Source: Drosophila miranda (taxonomy: Eukaryota > Arthropoda > Insecta > Diptera > Drosophilidae). From it: DNA of 64,000 nucleotides. This document shows positions 45,072 to 55,850 of the stretch, piece after piece. Made by a program: the position numbers and the translations under genes. The notes beneath the pieces were generated by a model. That model made no database searches. It worked only from the letters and a program-made list of their open reading frames with translations, and had not been told where the DNA came from. How positions within the stretch are numbered: position 1 is the first letter of the stretch; each line of letters begins with the position of its first letter. The stretch spans positions 5,456,001-5,520,000 of the forward strand of contig NC_046677.1 of the NCBI RefSeq assembly GCF_003369915.1, read 5' to 3'.

Positions 45072-45520
45072 ACACACCTGATCATAAAAGTAGGTACACA
45101 AATCTACGTAAAATTTAACATAACAGAAAACGGTTTTATTGAATAAAAATTAGTTTTCAATTATTAATATTCCTTTTTCAATAAAATAAACTTGAATATA
45201 TTATGGGATAATGTTATATAAAAAAATATATCTATTTTTACTTCAAAGTCAATGTCAGTCTGCTCAAAATAAAAGGAAACCTTAAAGTATTGCTATGAAA
45301 AAAATTTGTTAACTGATTATTATTTTTTTTTTTTGCCTAAATATGATTTAATAGTTAATATCCTATGTATCCACCTTTATTTTTTGTAACCATTATAATT
45401 ATTTTTGGCATACTTTTAATAAGCGTCTTTCAGGTGTCTCAAACCAAAATGTTTGGACGCCCTCGCATAATTTTTGATTATGGAATTCCATTAGCTTTGG
45501 ACATTCCGTTCAATTCCTTG
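45072..45520 (-). mobile_element. Tc1-like DNA transposon remnant (transposase C-terminus and one terminal end)
   Basis: On the minus strand, from about 45442 downward, a frame reads LIKSMPKIIIMVTKNKGG, then YIGY and a stop: the characteristic end of Tc1-family transposases (LI.SMP...KGG..Y). After about 270 bp of AT-rich DNA, the sequence reaches GTGTACCTACTTTTATGATC followed by AGGTGTG next to a TA, a plausible terminal inverted repeat. Upstream transposase sequence is out of frame and degraded, and no matching second end is seen before the 45791 gene. An old, truncated copy. Confidence 0.55.
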
Positions 45521-45730
45521 GGATTTGTGTTATGAATTATTTGATAAGAATACTACTAAGACTTGATTCCAACAACCGAATGCCAGCGGCTTTCAACCCA
45601 AAAATGATCTTAAATGTTTCTACAGAAATCGTAAAGATATTTGTATGTGGTATAACCTCAGATATGATCTTAAGCCTGGGTTTATCGCTGTGCCTTTCGG
45701 AGAATTTAAGATTGATAAAGATTTTTGGGC

Positions 45731-45738
45731 TATAAATA
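45731..45738 (+). promoter_or_regulatory. TATA box for the 45791 gene
   Basis: TATAAATA, 60 bp upstream of the ATG, at the same position as in the paralogue at 44423. Confidence 0.7.
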
Positions 45739-45790
45739 ATGGAATTTCGCTGCAGAATCGCATTCAAAATCATTCGAAACGCTAATCGAA

Positions 45791-46202
45791 ATGAAAGTCT
45801 TGGTGAGTAGAAGACGGTACTACATGGAATATATTCCTTTATTCTTTATCTATCCTTCAGATTGTTTTATTGTCGTTGGTGGGCATGGCTCTGTCTAGAC
45901 CCTACATTTTGAGCAACATTTTTGGTGCTAGTACTTATATGTGCACCATTTCCAACGGTCGCCAGGTTTGCGGTGAGGCCAGGTGTTGTCTTTTCGGCAC
46001 AATATGCCATTTTGTCAACTACCATTACATTGATCAACAGAATAATGGAGAAGGCTCCACTTTCCCACCGTCTAATGGAGGGTCATACCCAAACAATAGT
46101 CGAAGTGGCTCGGTGGATTCTGGAAGTCCTCCTGTACATAGTTCTCAAAACAACCCTGATTATCCTGTTATTGAATTCAGCATATTTAATAGAATTAATT
46201 GA
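45791..46202 (+). CDS. Secreted four-cysteine protein, paralogue 2
   Basis: Exon 1 (45791-45802) again encodes MKVL; a 58 bp intron precedes exon 2 (45861-46202). The 117-residue product has a signal peptide (IVLLSLVGMALS) and the core MCTISNGRQVCGEARCCLFG, then TICHFVNYHYID, and a Ser/Pro/Asn-rich tail ending VIEFSIFNRIN. Four core cysteines align with the 44483 gene and one extra cysteine makes a CC pair. Promoter, leader, exon 1 and intron borders are nearly identical to the sister gene while the tail has diverged. A third, dead copy lies about 10 kb away at 55507. Function unknown; most likely a secreted gland product. Confidence 0.75.
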
Positions 46203-46454
46203 AAATTTTGTTTAAATATATGCATTTATATGCTCGGCAGCATACAAATTGGTATTTAAAGATTGGGGTGCTTCCAATATTATTTTTTCATCCCATTAAC
46301 CTTCTATAGTTCATCTACATTTGGCATTCGCTTGAAGCCATGACATTCCCTTCAAAGAAAAGCAGAAGCAGATGGGCCAAGGGGACTTTCAGGGGGATAT
46401 CCACAGGTAGAAGAACTTCAATCCAGGTACCGGCCCGGACACACTCTTTTTTGC

Positions 46455-46461
46455 TATAAAG
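46455..46461 (+). promoter_or_regulatory. TATA box for the 46512 gene
   Basis: TATAAAG, 57 bp upstream of the ATG; a CCATTC initiator-like word lies 32 bp downstream. Confidence 0.65.
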
Positions 46462-46511
46462 ATCAAAGTAGGTCCTGCAAGGATACCATTCGCAAAGTAT
46501 CAGCCAACGAC

Positions 46512-46770
46512 ATGAAGTTTCTGGTGAGTAGATCGGAGAACTGAATTCTTGAACAACAAAAACTCATTTATATTTCTTCTATAGATTATTTTATTCGCTC
46601 TGCTGGCCGCTGCCCTGGCCTTGCCCCAATATGGAGGTGGATATCGACCAGGATATGGGCACGGTGGCCATGGGAAGGGCGGAGGACATAACTACGGTGG
46701 TGGTGGTGGCTCACATCACGGACATGGCAAGGGCAATCATGGACATCGTGGAGGTCATCACCATCACTAG
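46512..46770 (+). CDS. Small secreted Gly/His-rich protein
   Basis: Exon 1 (46512-46523) encodes MKFL; a 61 bp intron precedes exon 2 (46585-46770). The product is 65 residues: signal peptide IILFALLAAALA, then a mature chain LPQYGGGYRPGYGHGGHGKG, a GGGGG block, HHGHGKGNHGHRGG and a four-His end. There are no cysteines. High His and Gly content could allow metal binding or pH-sensitive behaviour, but this is inference. The exon 1/intron layout and signal peptide resemble the MKFF genes at 39554 and 41175, so it may be a distant member of the same family. Confidence 0.75.
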
Positions 46771-48176
46771 ATCGTGCATTTTTCACAGATCTATCCTTTA
46801 TAGACCCCCAAGAGACATTAATAAAAAGTTTTATATGAACATATGTATGTTAATTCGGATTATTTAATTGTGGGGATGGTTTTTGCATTTCCTAATGGAA
46901 CCTCTAACCTGAAATGGACGAAGGAGTGGTCCTATGTCCTAAATAATAGCATAATGGCAATGACTTCCTTTAAAACGGAGTCTAGATAGCATTAATTATA
47001 TGTAGCATGGACAATAGCAGAAAAGATCCGAATAGAGATGAACGTCCGTTATTCGTTCTACATCAGGGTTTGGCACGCATATTTTCGCATGTTTTTAGTG
47101 CTTTTGTGTGCGTAGACAGCAGGCAAAAAGGAACATTTTATTGGTAATACACGTGTACGTGAGCGGCGCACTTTCCTACGAGCCTATGAGCTACGACAGG
47201 GCATTGCCGACCGCTGTTCTACATCCATCCGTACGCGGGGAGAGAGAGAGAGCGAGCAATTTCCGAGAGTTTGTGATTTGCGTAGAAGCAGCAAAGCTCT
47301 CGCGCTTTCGTTCATACAGAATAAATATTCCATATCGTGGATGCTCTCTGGTCATCCTAGCTCAAGATATTCCCCAAAAAATATGTTTGAGACCTTGGCT
47401 CTTCGGATGGCAACAGCAGAGCTTTTGGTGGTACTATATTTTAAACGACTTAAAAGGAATACCCGTATAAAGTCATCTATCATCTAACGTATAAAGTCAA
47501 TCAAAAGATATAACGAAAATGTGCGTGTGAGCATGTCGCAACTGCGTGAATCTAAATCACAAAAGGCACGAGAGTAACGAAAATAACAAATACAATTGGA
47601 TTTACAAGGAAAATGTCAGACAATGCAAACAATTATATCGAGCATTTACCTCTGCTTCGTTCTTTCGGCTCGCATTCAAAACTCATCCGAAAGTGCTGAT
47701 TGCTGCTATGCACAATATCCACATTGTCATGTGCTAAAATTCAAACATGAGTCGGATGGTATATGAGGCTCAACAAGAAAAGTGAAACTACCTGAAATTT
47801 AACAATTTAGTATTTCTGGATCTGGCTATTGCGATAGCAACTGCAGAGAGGTTGGTGATGCTTTACTTTTAATGCCATAAATCAAAAAACAAATAAACGA
47901 CTTGAGAGGCATATAAAATCATCTTAAGCGAATTTGCATAGAGGGTTATTCCACAGTTAATTGTTTTATTGCTTAGGTTACCAAGGTACCTGAGTAGATT
48001 ATGTTATATGGTTTTCCAAGCAATCGTTGGCCATCTGTTCTTAAGGAGCAGCTGCTAGTAAATCCCTACCCGAAAGCAGGTCACAATCTGAAACCACCAA
48101 ATATCCATTTAAATAGTTTGAGAACCAAAAACAAGTCCAACATTTCTCATCTGCATTTCACGGAGGAAACATCAGC
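46771..48176. other. Spacer with Helitron-like debris
   Basis: No gene is seen. Parts near 47640-47800 resemble the Helitron-like fragment at 54790-55080 (CTCATCCGAAAGT.CTGAT, CATTGTCATGTGCT). Segments at 47391-47480 and 47815-47930 are diverged copies of one another (GGCAACAGCAGAGCTT, AACGACTTAAAAGG, AAAGTCATC). Confidence 0.45.
47640..47800 (+). mobile_element. Helitron-like coding fragment, diverged
   Basis: It aligns with 54800-54930 over CCGAAAGT.CTGATTG.TG.TATG, CACATTGTCATGTGCTAAAA and GTCGGATG.TATATG..GCTCAA.AAAAGTG. The reading is more broken than the second copy. It is likely the same element family. Confidence 0.4.
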
Positions 48177-48528
48177 ATGAAATATTTTGTAAGTGCATAT
48201 TTTGAAATTTAAAATTTCTTCAATAATTTTCCTTGTGTGTTCTCCACAGCTATCTATCATATTTGGGGCCTTGTCATTGACTTCAGCGCAGTATTTCGGC
48301 GAGGACGGTGTATACGGTGCTGCGCCCAACGGACCCTATGGACAGCAGAGGCCACAGCAACAGCAGCAGCCCCAGACCCAGGACTACTTTAACGGTGGTT
48401 TTGGCTATGGCTATGGGCCAGCTTTTGCCGCCGGCTTGAATCAACTGCAACTGCAACAGCAACAGCAACAGTTGCAACAGCAGCAATTGGACCCGTATTT
48501 CTATGGTGGCGGTCCATACGGAGGTTGA
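48177..48528 (+). CDS. Small secreted Gln-rich protein
   Basis: Exon 1 (48177-48188) encodes MKYF; a 61 bp intron precedes exon 2 (48250-48528). The 96-residue product has a signal peptide (LSIIFGALSLTSA), then QYFGEDGVYGAAPNGPYG, a poly-Gln/Pro block, a Gly/Tyr/Phe-rich segment (FNGGFGYGYGPAFAAG), a second Gln/Leu block and the end YFYGGGPYGG. There are no cysteines. CAG/CAA repeats encode the Gln runs and may vary in length. Low-complexity Gln and Gly/Tyr segments suggest a structural or adhesive secretion. A TTAAATAG lies about 65 bp upstream of the ATG and may act as the TATA box. Confidence 0.7.
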
Positions 48529-48807
48529 TGGGAAATCTCTCATGAGTTCTCGCAGTTCGCCTTCCAGGAGGCACCAGCTAAAGTTCCAATTCCCAGGCAA
48601 TAAAATCTACCCCCAATACCAATTACTGAAGTTTTCTTAACCATAACATAAGCAGCAGTAGCAACCAAGGAGCAGCAGTAGCAAAACGAGAAATTATTTG
48701 TAGACATTATGTGAGTTTAATTGTTTTAGCAAATGGCACGAAATAATTACGATCGCAAGAGATTGTCTGGGGTTCTGGACGTGGTGTTGGGTTGGACCTC
48801 TCAATCT

Positions 48808-49060
48808 CTAGTTGACGGCACCCGGCGGCGGTGGAGGCTGACCGGCACACCAGGGCGTGCACGATGGCAGTGGGGTTGTGTGTGGAGTGGTGTTGCTGGA
48901 GTGCCGCTCTGGCCGCGCCATGGCTCCAGCCATCAGCCCCAGTAGCGATAGGAACAGCAACTGTAGGACGGGGGCACGGAAGCGTAGGTCAAAACTATGA
49001 GATTAACTTAATATAATTGCTGTGGAGGGGCAAACTTACGCAGCAGCACTTGAAATTCAT
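48808..49060 (-). CDS. Small secreted Pro-rich peptide
   Basis: Exon 1 (49060-49040) encodes MNFKCCC; a 79 bp intron (GTAAGT...CCTACAG) precedes exon 2 (48960-48808). The 57-residue product has a signal peptide (LLFLSLLGLMAGAMA), then RPERHSSNTTPHTTPLPSC, TPWCAGQ, a run of five prolines and GAVN. The two mature cysteines could pair. A TATATAAG box on the same strand lies at 49128-49121, about 65 bp upstream of the ATG. It closes the small-gene cluster on the right and faces left. Family not recognised. Support comes from promoter, splice sites, phase-0 frame and signal peptide together. Confidence 0.65.
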
Positions 49061-49120
49061 TTTGTTTCGTCGCAAAGCCGCAGAGAACAGAAGTTCGTGC
49101 GGTTGTACCTAAGCATGGGG

Positions 49121-49130
49121 CTTATATAGC
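49121..49130 (-). promoter_or_regulatory. TATA box for the 48808-49060 gene
   Basis: GCTATATAAG as read on the minus strand, about 65 bp upstream of the ATG at 49060. Confidence 0.65.
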
Positions 49131-52041
49131 TAGTGCTCCGATTGGAACTGTACGGAACGGAACGGAACCAGCCTCGATACGGTTCAGGGTTTCGTAATAA
49201 GCAATAAAAATGGGTTAGCTTTTGTGAGGTCTCAGTTCTAAATACCCTTGAATATCAATCGGCTATACATACCTAGTGTTTCGAGTTCTAAGGCCTGCCC
49301 CCAAAAAAAAGGGGGCCTATCAGCGACTTTTTTTTGTATAGAAACAAACAGATGACGAATAAGAATCGAAATGAACTTAAAAAAACCTAATAAATTTCGT
49401 TTTTTAAAGTCCAAAAAACATGTTTAAAATCAAATAACCAAGTTTCTTCAAGAAATTATCGGTTATAGATTTACATATACGCACGCGTATACGCTATACG
49501 GTATACCAAAACCTGATTGGAGTTGGTTTTCTCCAGAATTGGTATACAAAACACAAATAAATGTAAACAAAAATAGTCACTGTAAACTCATTTGGAATAC
49601 AGTGTGAACCTGAATTAAAACCAGTTCTTAATCAAACAATTTAGATGGTATTTTCGAGATCTAGTTGCACGTAAAATATCTTTTATTTTCTGTTCGGTTA
49701 CAGAGAGCAATGCATTTTCTCTGTATAAAGATCAATTGCCTCCAAACAAATCGATTGCCCAATTGCTCGCCTCATTCCGAAAAGCACTTTATTTTAAATA
49801 TATTTCTATACACTGAGAGAAAAGTGGCACACTCATCTTTAAGTTAAAAATTCGGGTTTTAAATACTTTAATTTAAATATTAATCTGATAAAAAGTTGTT
49901 TTAATAAATAATAAAAAAATATATAAAAAAAATATTTAAAAAAAAATATAAAAAAACAATATGAAAAATAAAAAAATAAAAAAAATATTATATAAAAAAT
50001 AAAAATTAATGTTAACGTAAAACATTACTTACGAGCGAGGCGAGTGATCCGAGGATTCGAAGGAAATAAAAGTTAAGTTAAATATTTAATTTAAATTATA
50101 TTAAATTTGTAGGAAATGTGGCAAATGTGGTATATATATGATAAATAAATAAATACGATAAATAAATCCATTGGCCTACATTCCTAAATATATAGGGCTT
50201 TTTTCTCTGGGTGTACATATATTTCTATACATTTTTTCTATATGTATATTGTACGCTCGTTTGTATTGCATGCTTATGTGATTGCGCTATTTCTGTATAT
50301 GTGTGTGTGTGTGTTGCAGACTCCTATCTGACCCAATAATCGGACAACTTAATTGCTATTGCATTTGTAAAATATTTCTACACCCAGTTTTTGGTTCTTG
50401 CTGGGGTATTTTTTGTATTTCTTTGTTTGCCTTTCAATGGGGAGCAAGAGAAAGGTTGGCCAGGGCGGAGCGCCGTTTGTCACTTATTTCAGATTGGTTG
50501 TCCCCCAAAAAATAAACAAGGCAAGGCAATTGTGGGTGAAATTATTTGGAAATATATTTTATGTGAGGTGCTCTGAAACCACCTACGGAACAATATTTCC
50601 ATTTCACATTCTAAGTGGTAATTCTTGTAATTCACGTATACCCCCTTTGGATATGTACATATTTACCAAAGTTTCTTTCTTTATTATTCGTTCTCCTCTT
50701 CTCAGTGATTATCCTTTATTTTCACAATTTATTGGGGCTAAAGCATAGATATCAAAAAGTTAACCGGAAATGTATTTCTCTGAAGCTGCAGCAAATATGC
50801 TCAAGCGGCATTTACAGGTAGCAGAGAGAGCCTCTCTACTCTGCCCCAAGACCAAGTACCTGGCCACCTGGCCCAGTGTCCATCTGTGTGGGAGGTCAAA
50901 GATGCAGTCAAGCGCAAAAAGGCCAACTGGTCGCCCACTTGAAAGTGCTGTTGTATCTGGAAACTTCCGGTTCGTCACTCCTATTTAACACTCCTCTGGG
51001 CCACTGCTGGCTGAAGGAGCAGCAGCAGAAACAATGTGCAGTCATTGAGCGCAAATGTGCCAAATAATGACTTGCAGGCGAGTGCAATTTATATGATAAG
51101 CAACAAAAATAAATTGCAAGCAATTCATTTTACTTAAATGCAGTGCCCACCACCCAAAAAAAAGCCCCAAAGAGAGAAACAAATGCAGCGTTTGCAACTT
51201 TATTTTACCCCTTCATCAGGTGGTCCATGTGTGTGCGATATGTCTGTGTGTGCTGTACTTAATTTTTCTGCTACGCTGGCAGCCCTGCTTGATTTACTCC
51301 GCTGCTGCCTAATGAACCCCAAAACAGCAACACGCGGGGGGAAAATGGAAAATGATTTAGAAAACAAAACAAAGGAGGAGTGCATACTTTTGGCCGGAAT
51401 GTGGTTGGTTTTGCTTTCATTTGAATGTGGTGTATACTTTTTGGTTAGGGAATAAACGTATAAACAGGAAAATATCAGAAAAGTCATCATTTTTTGCCGA
51501 TCAAAGGGAATCTACTACCATGAATAAGGCGTCGTCTTTACCACATGCTCTGCTCTCTTTCGAGGGTCCATCCGTCTGTCAAGCCAACGATTGCTATTTC
51601 TTTCTAGCGCTAGTCTTTTTGAGAGCCCAGAGAGCGAGTGGCTGGAGCAGCAACATGATTTGTATGGTTAGCGCAGGTTCGAAACTAACGGACAAGTTCG
51701 AATGCAGCTGCGATCGGGGTTCGACCGCGAACACGTCGAACCGGCAAACAAACGGCACAGCGGCACAGCCCTCGAGCATGTTTGATCGCAAAATGTTCGC
51801 TTCTACGCTTCGGAAATGTATGAGCGCAAATGTATTGGTAGATGTAAGAAAGAAGAACAATAAAGAAGGACAGAAACAACGCAGTAGAGTTTTCTATTAC
51901 GCCTTCCATTCGGATTTCTGCTCAGAGCGAGGCTTGAGTCGTCTCAGGCGAGTGTGGCGCGGCGATTTTTTTGATTTAAGAGAGAGAGAGAAAAGGAAAT
52001 GCTGAAGGAGAGCAATGGATGATGCAATGCTGCGTCGGGTA
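49131..52041. other. Non-coding stretch
   Basis: No gene can be supported. A very AT-rich block occupies about 49850-50180, a GT microsatellite lies near 50300, and a copy of the TTCGAA-rich dispersed repeat lies at 51660-51845. Confidence 0.5.
51660..51845. repeat. TTCGAA-rich dispersed repeat, copy 2
   Basis: It aligns with 29140-29262 through TAGCGCAGGTTCGAAACTAA, GGTTCGACCGCGAACACGTC and CGAACCGGCAAAC, and carries the CGAGCATGTTTGATCGCAAA word that is also found near 40090 and 41590. Confidence 0.5.
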
Positions 52042-52329
52042 TTACGTGAGCTGAGAGAGGCTAGCATAAGAAGGTGTTAGGCATTTTTGCCCATAGATTT
52101 GAAACGAAAGAGAAATAACCGCGAATCCCTTCGAAGCCCCCTGCCCCTCTGCCTCTGACATAGTCATATCTTCTTGTATCTTTTGAAACTCTTTGCCAAC
52201 CTTTTTGTTTCTCTCCCACTCTTCCAGCCAGTCGTCTAAGCCACCTTTAGAGCTCTCCCAACCATTTCGAAAATCCACTGACCACACACAGGCCCACAAC
52301 AGACCTAAAAACAACATCCATTTACCCAT
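52042..52329 (-). CDS. Possible small secreted protein
   Basis: An uninterrupted 95-codon frame starting at ATG 52329 encodes MGKWMLFLGLLWACVWSVDF, a convincing signal peptide, then a Trp-rich, charged helical part (WLEEWERNKKVGKEFQKI) and a less ordered C-terminus. A TTTATAC word lies about 100 bp upstream on the same strand. No paralogue, no splice support and no recognised family; the C-terminal third looks random, so the true gene might be shorter or spliced. Alternatively it is a chance frame. Confidence 0.35.
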   Translation of the reverse strand: MGKWMLFLGLLWACVWSVDFRNGWESSKGGLDDWLEEWERNKKVGKEFQKIQEDMTMSEAEGQGASKGFAVISLSFQIYGQKCLTPSYASLSQLT

Positions 52330-54080
52330 GGCAGTGTCCAGACCGAAGGGGAAGTGGAAAATTAAAAACCTTTTTTGTTTTTTGTTTTTGGTGTTGCTTT
52401 CGTGTGCTTTTCCTTTACAGGATTTGCGTATAAACAGCTGGCAAACGCTCTCAGCGTGTCCCGCGATGTTGGTGGGGGGTCAGTGGGTCTCGGTTCGCGC
52501 TCTCGTGTTGCTAATGAGCCGACAGCGACAGCTAATTGAGCGGAGAGCTAAGGCTTCAAAAGGAAAATTAATGGGGAAAATCGAGCTAGAAGCCCCGTCT
52601 GCCCGGCTATCTGTCCGTTGATGCCCGGGTGGCGTACCGTGTCCCCTACAGCCTTTTGCATTAGAGAAGAGCGCAAAGAGCCTTGTTACACTCCAGGGCT
52701 GACACAGGGGAGGAGCGGGTTGCCGAGATGGTTTCTCTTCGATTTTTTTTTTTTTCTGCTTCCCTTTTTTTTGGGAGGGAGAAATTTATTGCATGCAATA
52801 AACATGACGCGAATGCTCGTATGCCGGAGAAGCAGGAGCAGCAACAAGGACAAATCCAGTTGCCCATAGTCCTCGTATTCATATGCAAAATTAATGCTGG
52901 CTGGGGACTTTGGCTATGGGAAAGTTCAAGCCTCAACCGGGGTCCAGGCCAGGTGCGATGTCACGTCGTCGCGGCGTTGCAGCGGACGACACAAAGGATC
53001 CGATCCGAATGGGCAGAATAGAGGCGGCGATGCTTTGCCGAAACTTTGCCTTTTTTTTGGTCCACTCCGTGCACAGAAATCGAAGAAGTAATACTCTAAC
53101 TTGAAGGGGTCTAAAGATGGCAGACCTAATGCATTTCCAGGCCCCAGTGTTCAGAGTAAACCTCCTCTGGAAACTGGTATTCCTTCACTGATGGATCACA
53201 GCTTCCTGGGACAGTGGATGTACCCTCTCTTAAGGAAGCTCCAACATGCAGGGGCACATCCGATGACCCGACAGCTCTATAGCTATGGTAACGCTCTCTC
53301 TCTTCTCGTCACTCTTTCCCTTACCTGTTTCTCACTCTTCTTTTGCTTTTGCTCTCGTCTGGCCATCCTTTCTCTTCTCTTTCAGAGGATGCACGAGGAC
53401 GTGTGTGTGTGAGTGTGTTGTCCTTCATTGTTGAAAGCTGAACCTTGGGAGCAATCAGTGGATTATACGCTCCTTTTTGCAAGAGAACCTCCCACGCGAC
53501 CTATGAGCCCGTGCCGCCGCCCCCTGCCACATTCCCATCGCAACCCATTCTTTTTTTTTTTTTTTTGGTTGCATTTCATTGTTCGTTAAGAGTTACGCCT
53601 GTGCACGTGTGGGTGTGTCTGTGTGTGCTGCAACATAAATTTAACTGCAAGCTCATGGAGCCGTGCGACAAGGCCACAGGAATTCAAAACAAAAGTTGCA
53701 ACAAATACCAAACACGCCATAAAGACAATTGCAACAGCAGCAACATAGACATAAATTGCAGGGCCCTAGCCACTCTGTAGAGGTTGCTCCTACCCCTAGC
53801 CGAATCCGCTTGTGCCTTTGCCACTTGCCCCCTGCCCTCTGACCCTGCCAGTGCCACTGCCACTGCTATTGCCTTTGCCTCTGGGTCTGTCATGCAAAAA
53901 AGAATGACAGGAAACCGGATGTGAGTGCATGCCTTTTGTGCATGCAACGAATTATTCAGTTGACACACCGGATGTGTGCTTTGCTGTTCTTGTTGTTGTT
54001 GCTGTTGCTGTTGCTGCCTCTGGCTGCCGCTTGCAGCAGTCCGCTTGTGCTCTCTGAGGAGCAGCGCCTGGATTCTAGAC

Positions 54081-54120
54081 CCCCCCCCCCCCCCCTCACA
54101 CACACGCACACGCGCGCATA
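54081..54120. repeat. Poly-C followed by CA/CG microsatellite
   Basis: A run of C leads into ACACACGCACACGCGCGC, the same compound form as at 28573-28617. Confidence 0.8.
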
Positions 54121-54789
54121 CAGTGACATTTTTTTGGTAGCGGTTAATTTCGTAACAATGCAATTTGTGGCCAAAATAAAATTATGTCACTTACCCAAAA
54201 GTGTTTTTTATAATGAAATCATACACTGGAAAAAGAAAACAGAATTCCAATTAATTTGTATTGTAGCAACATATTATAGGAGTGTTTACACACACTGGGG
54301 GGTAAAATGGAACAGTAAGAAGAATTAAAATAAAATATTCGGGCTTCACATAAAAACATATTTATATGAAATATAATTCACTTTGACTTAAACTTTAAAA
54401 GTTTTTAGAGCATGGCCCATATTTAATCTTAATAAAAACCATTTAAAATAAAATATAAAATCTTAAATTATTAAAATATGAAATTAAAATACTTAATTTA
54501 AATATGAAATTAAAAAACTTAATTTAAATATGAAATTATTTGTTTTTAAATATAAAATATAAGTAAATACGTATATATATATATATATATAAATATCGTG
54601 TCAAGGTGTTTGTCGCTAAATTCCTTAAGCGGCACGACCGATTTTGGTATATTTTGTATATTTAATAAATATGAGAATATGAATTAACTATTTTTCCCCT
54701 GTAAACATAATCTAATCAAATCTAATAAACATATTCTTTGATCAAGTGATACTATTTATATCCCCTTAGTTTCATTGTCTCGCTTTCGA

Positions 54790-55140
54790 GTACGAGCCAA
54801 ATATTTAATATTCCGCTCATCCGAAAGTACTGATGGGTGTTATGGACAAAGAATGTCCGCATTGTCATGTGCTCAAAAATAAGTCAGATGATATATGTTG
54901 CGCTCAAGAAAAGTGCAACTTCCTGAATGGCTTGCTCATCGGCCCGTCGACAAATTAAAATCTGTTCCTGAAATCCATTCGCTTATTCAGTTCAGGCTTT
55001 CCCATGACATCGTTCAGAGCACCAGAAATAGTTCTCAATACTACGGAAAATGGTTTGCCGGATCAGCTAGTATTTTGTGTAAGCCACTTTCTTTTTACAA
55101 CTTCCACACTTGGAGAAAATCTAATGGTGTACATTTTTAA
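54790..55140 (+). mobile_element. Helitron-like coding fragment
   Basis: In shifting frames the plus strand encodes a CPHCHVLKNKSDD...CC motif with AQEKCNFL, then, about 50 residues on, FPMTSFRAPE. Helitron Rep/helicase proteins begin with just such a C-x2-C-x(n)-CC..GK motif followed by F.MTSFGA. The frame is broken and no ends are visible. A related piece is at 47640-47800. Confidence 0.45.
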
Positions 55141-55506
55141 ATCTAAGTGGAAATATTAAAATGTCAGGTCTTTTTTTCTGGTTGTCTACGTTAAAGATTT
55201 CTAGAATAAAGGATAACCTTTGTTTTAGTTTAATTGAAATTATGAGAATGAGAACTATATGATTTCATATTTTAAACCTATCAAAAGATACAAATATAAC
55301 TATGAACTTGTGCTATGAACTAATGTTTCTATGGTATGAACATATAATATATATATATGTATTTTCATATATTCTTTAGGTTTAGGTTTAATATATATAT
55401 GTATTTTTATATATTCTTTAGGTTTCTGACCCTGGTGATATTGCTGTGTCTTCTAGAGAATTAAATATTAAATTTCACTGAAAAATCTCATTCAAGATCG
55501 TTCGAA

Positions 55507-55850
55507 AGGAAAGTCTTGGTGAGTAGAAAGCGGAGTAGACTGACTATATTCAATAAACCTTTTTTAAACACCTCTCTGTATCCTTCAGTTTCTTATATTT
55601 TCGATGGATATGGCCCCAGCCATGGAAAGGAGCAACTAGTGTTTGTCTAAAGATGTTCATAATATACAAAGATCGTCAGGTCTGCGGTCGGACCCAGTAA
55701 TTTAAGAACGGATGATTGTCTTCCCGTATCACTGATGTACAAAATGATTCGGATTCTGTAAGCATTTCTGTAAGTACTGTTAAGTACACAGGGTATATAA
55801 CAGGACAAAGTTTAACCTATGAAGAAGTTTACCAAACGAGGCTCCATCAA
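55507..55850 (+). pseudogene. Dead third copy of the four-cysteine secreted gene
   Basis: Upstream DNA (55400-55506), exon 1, the GTGAGTAG donor (55519), the TATCCTTCAG acceptor (ending 55588) and the start of exon 2 all align with the genes at 44483 and 45791. The start codon is AGG instead of ATG, the TATA box region has decayed (ATTAAATATTAAAT), and the exon 2 frame is disrupted after GATATGGCC. A GATCGTCAGGTCTGCGGTCG segment still recalls the NGRQVCGE core. The downstream DNA to about 56010 is paralogous to the flank of the 45791 gene. Confidence 0.65.

Noticed and set aside
48733-48945. Plus-strand Trp/Arg-rich frame of 70 codons
   Set aside because: It is the complement of the better supported minus-strand secreted gene at 48808-49060.
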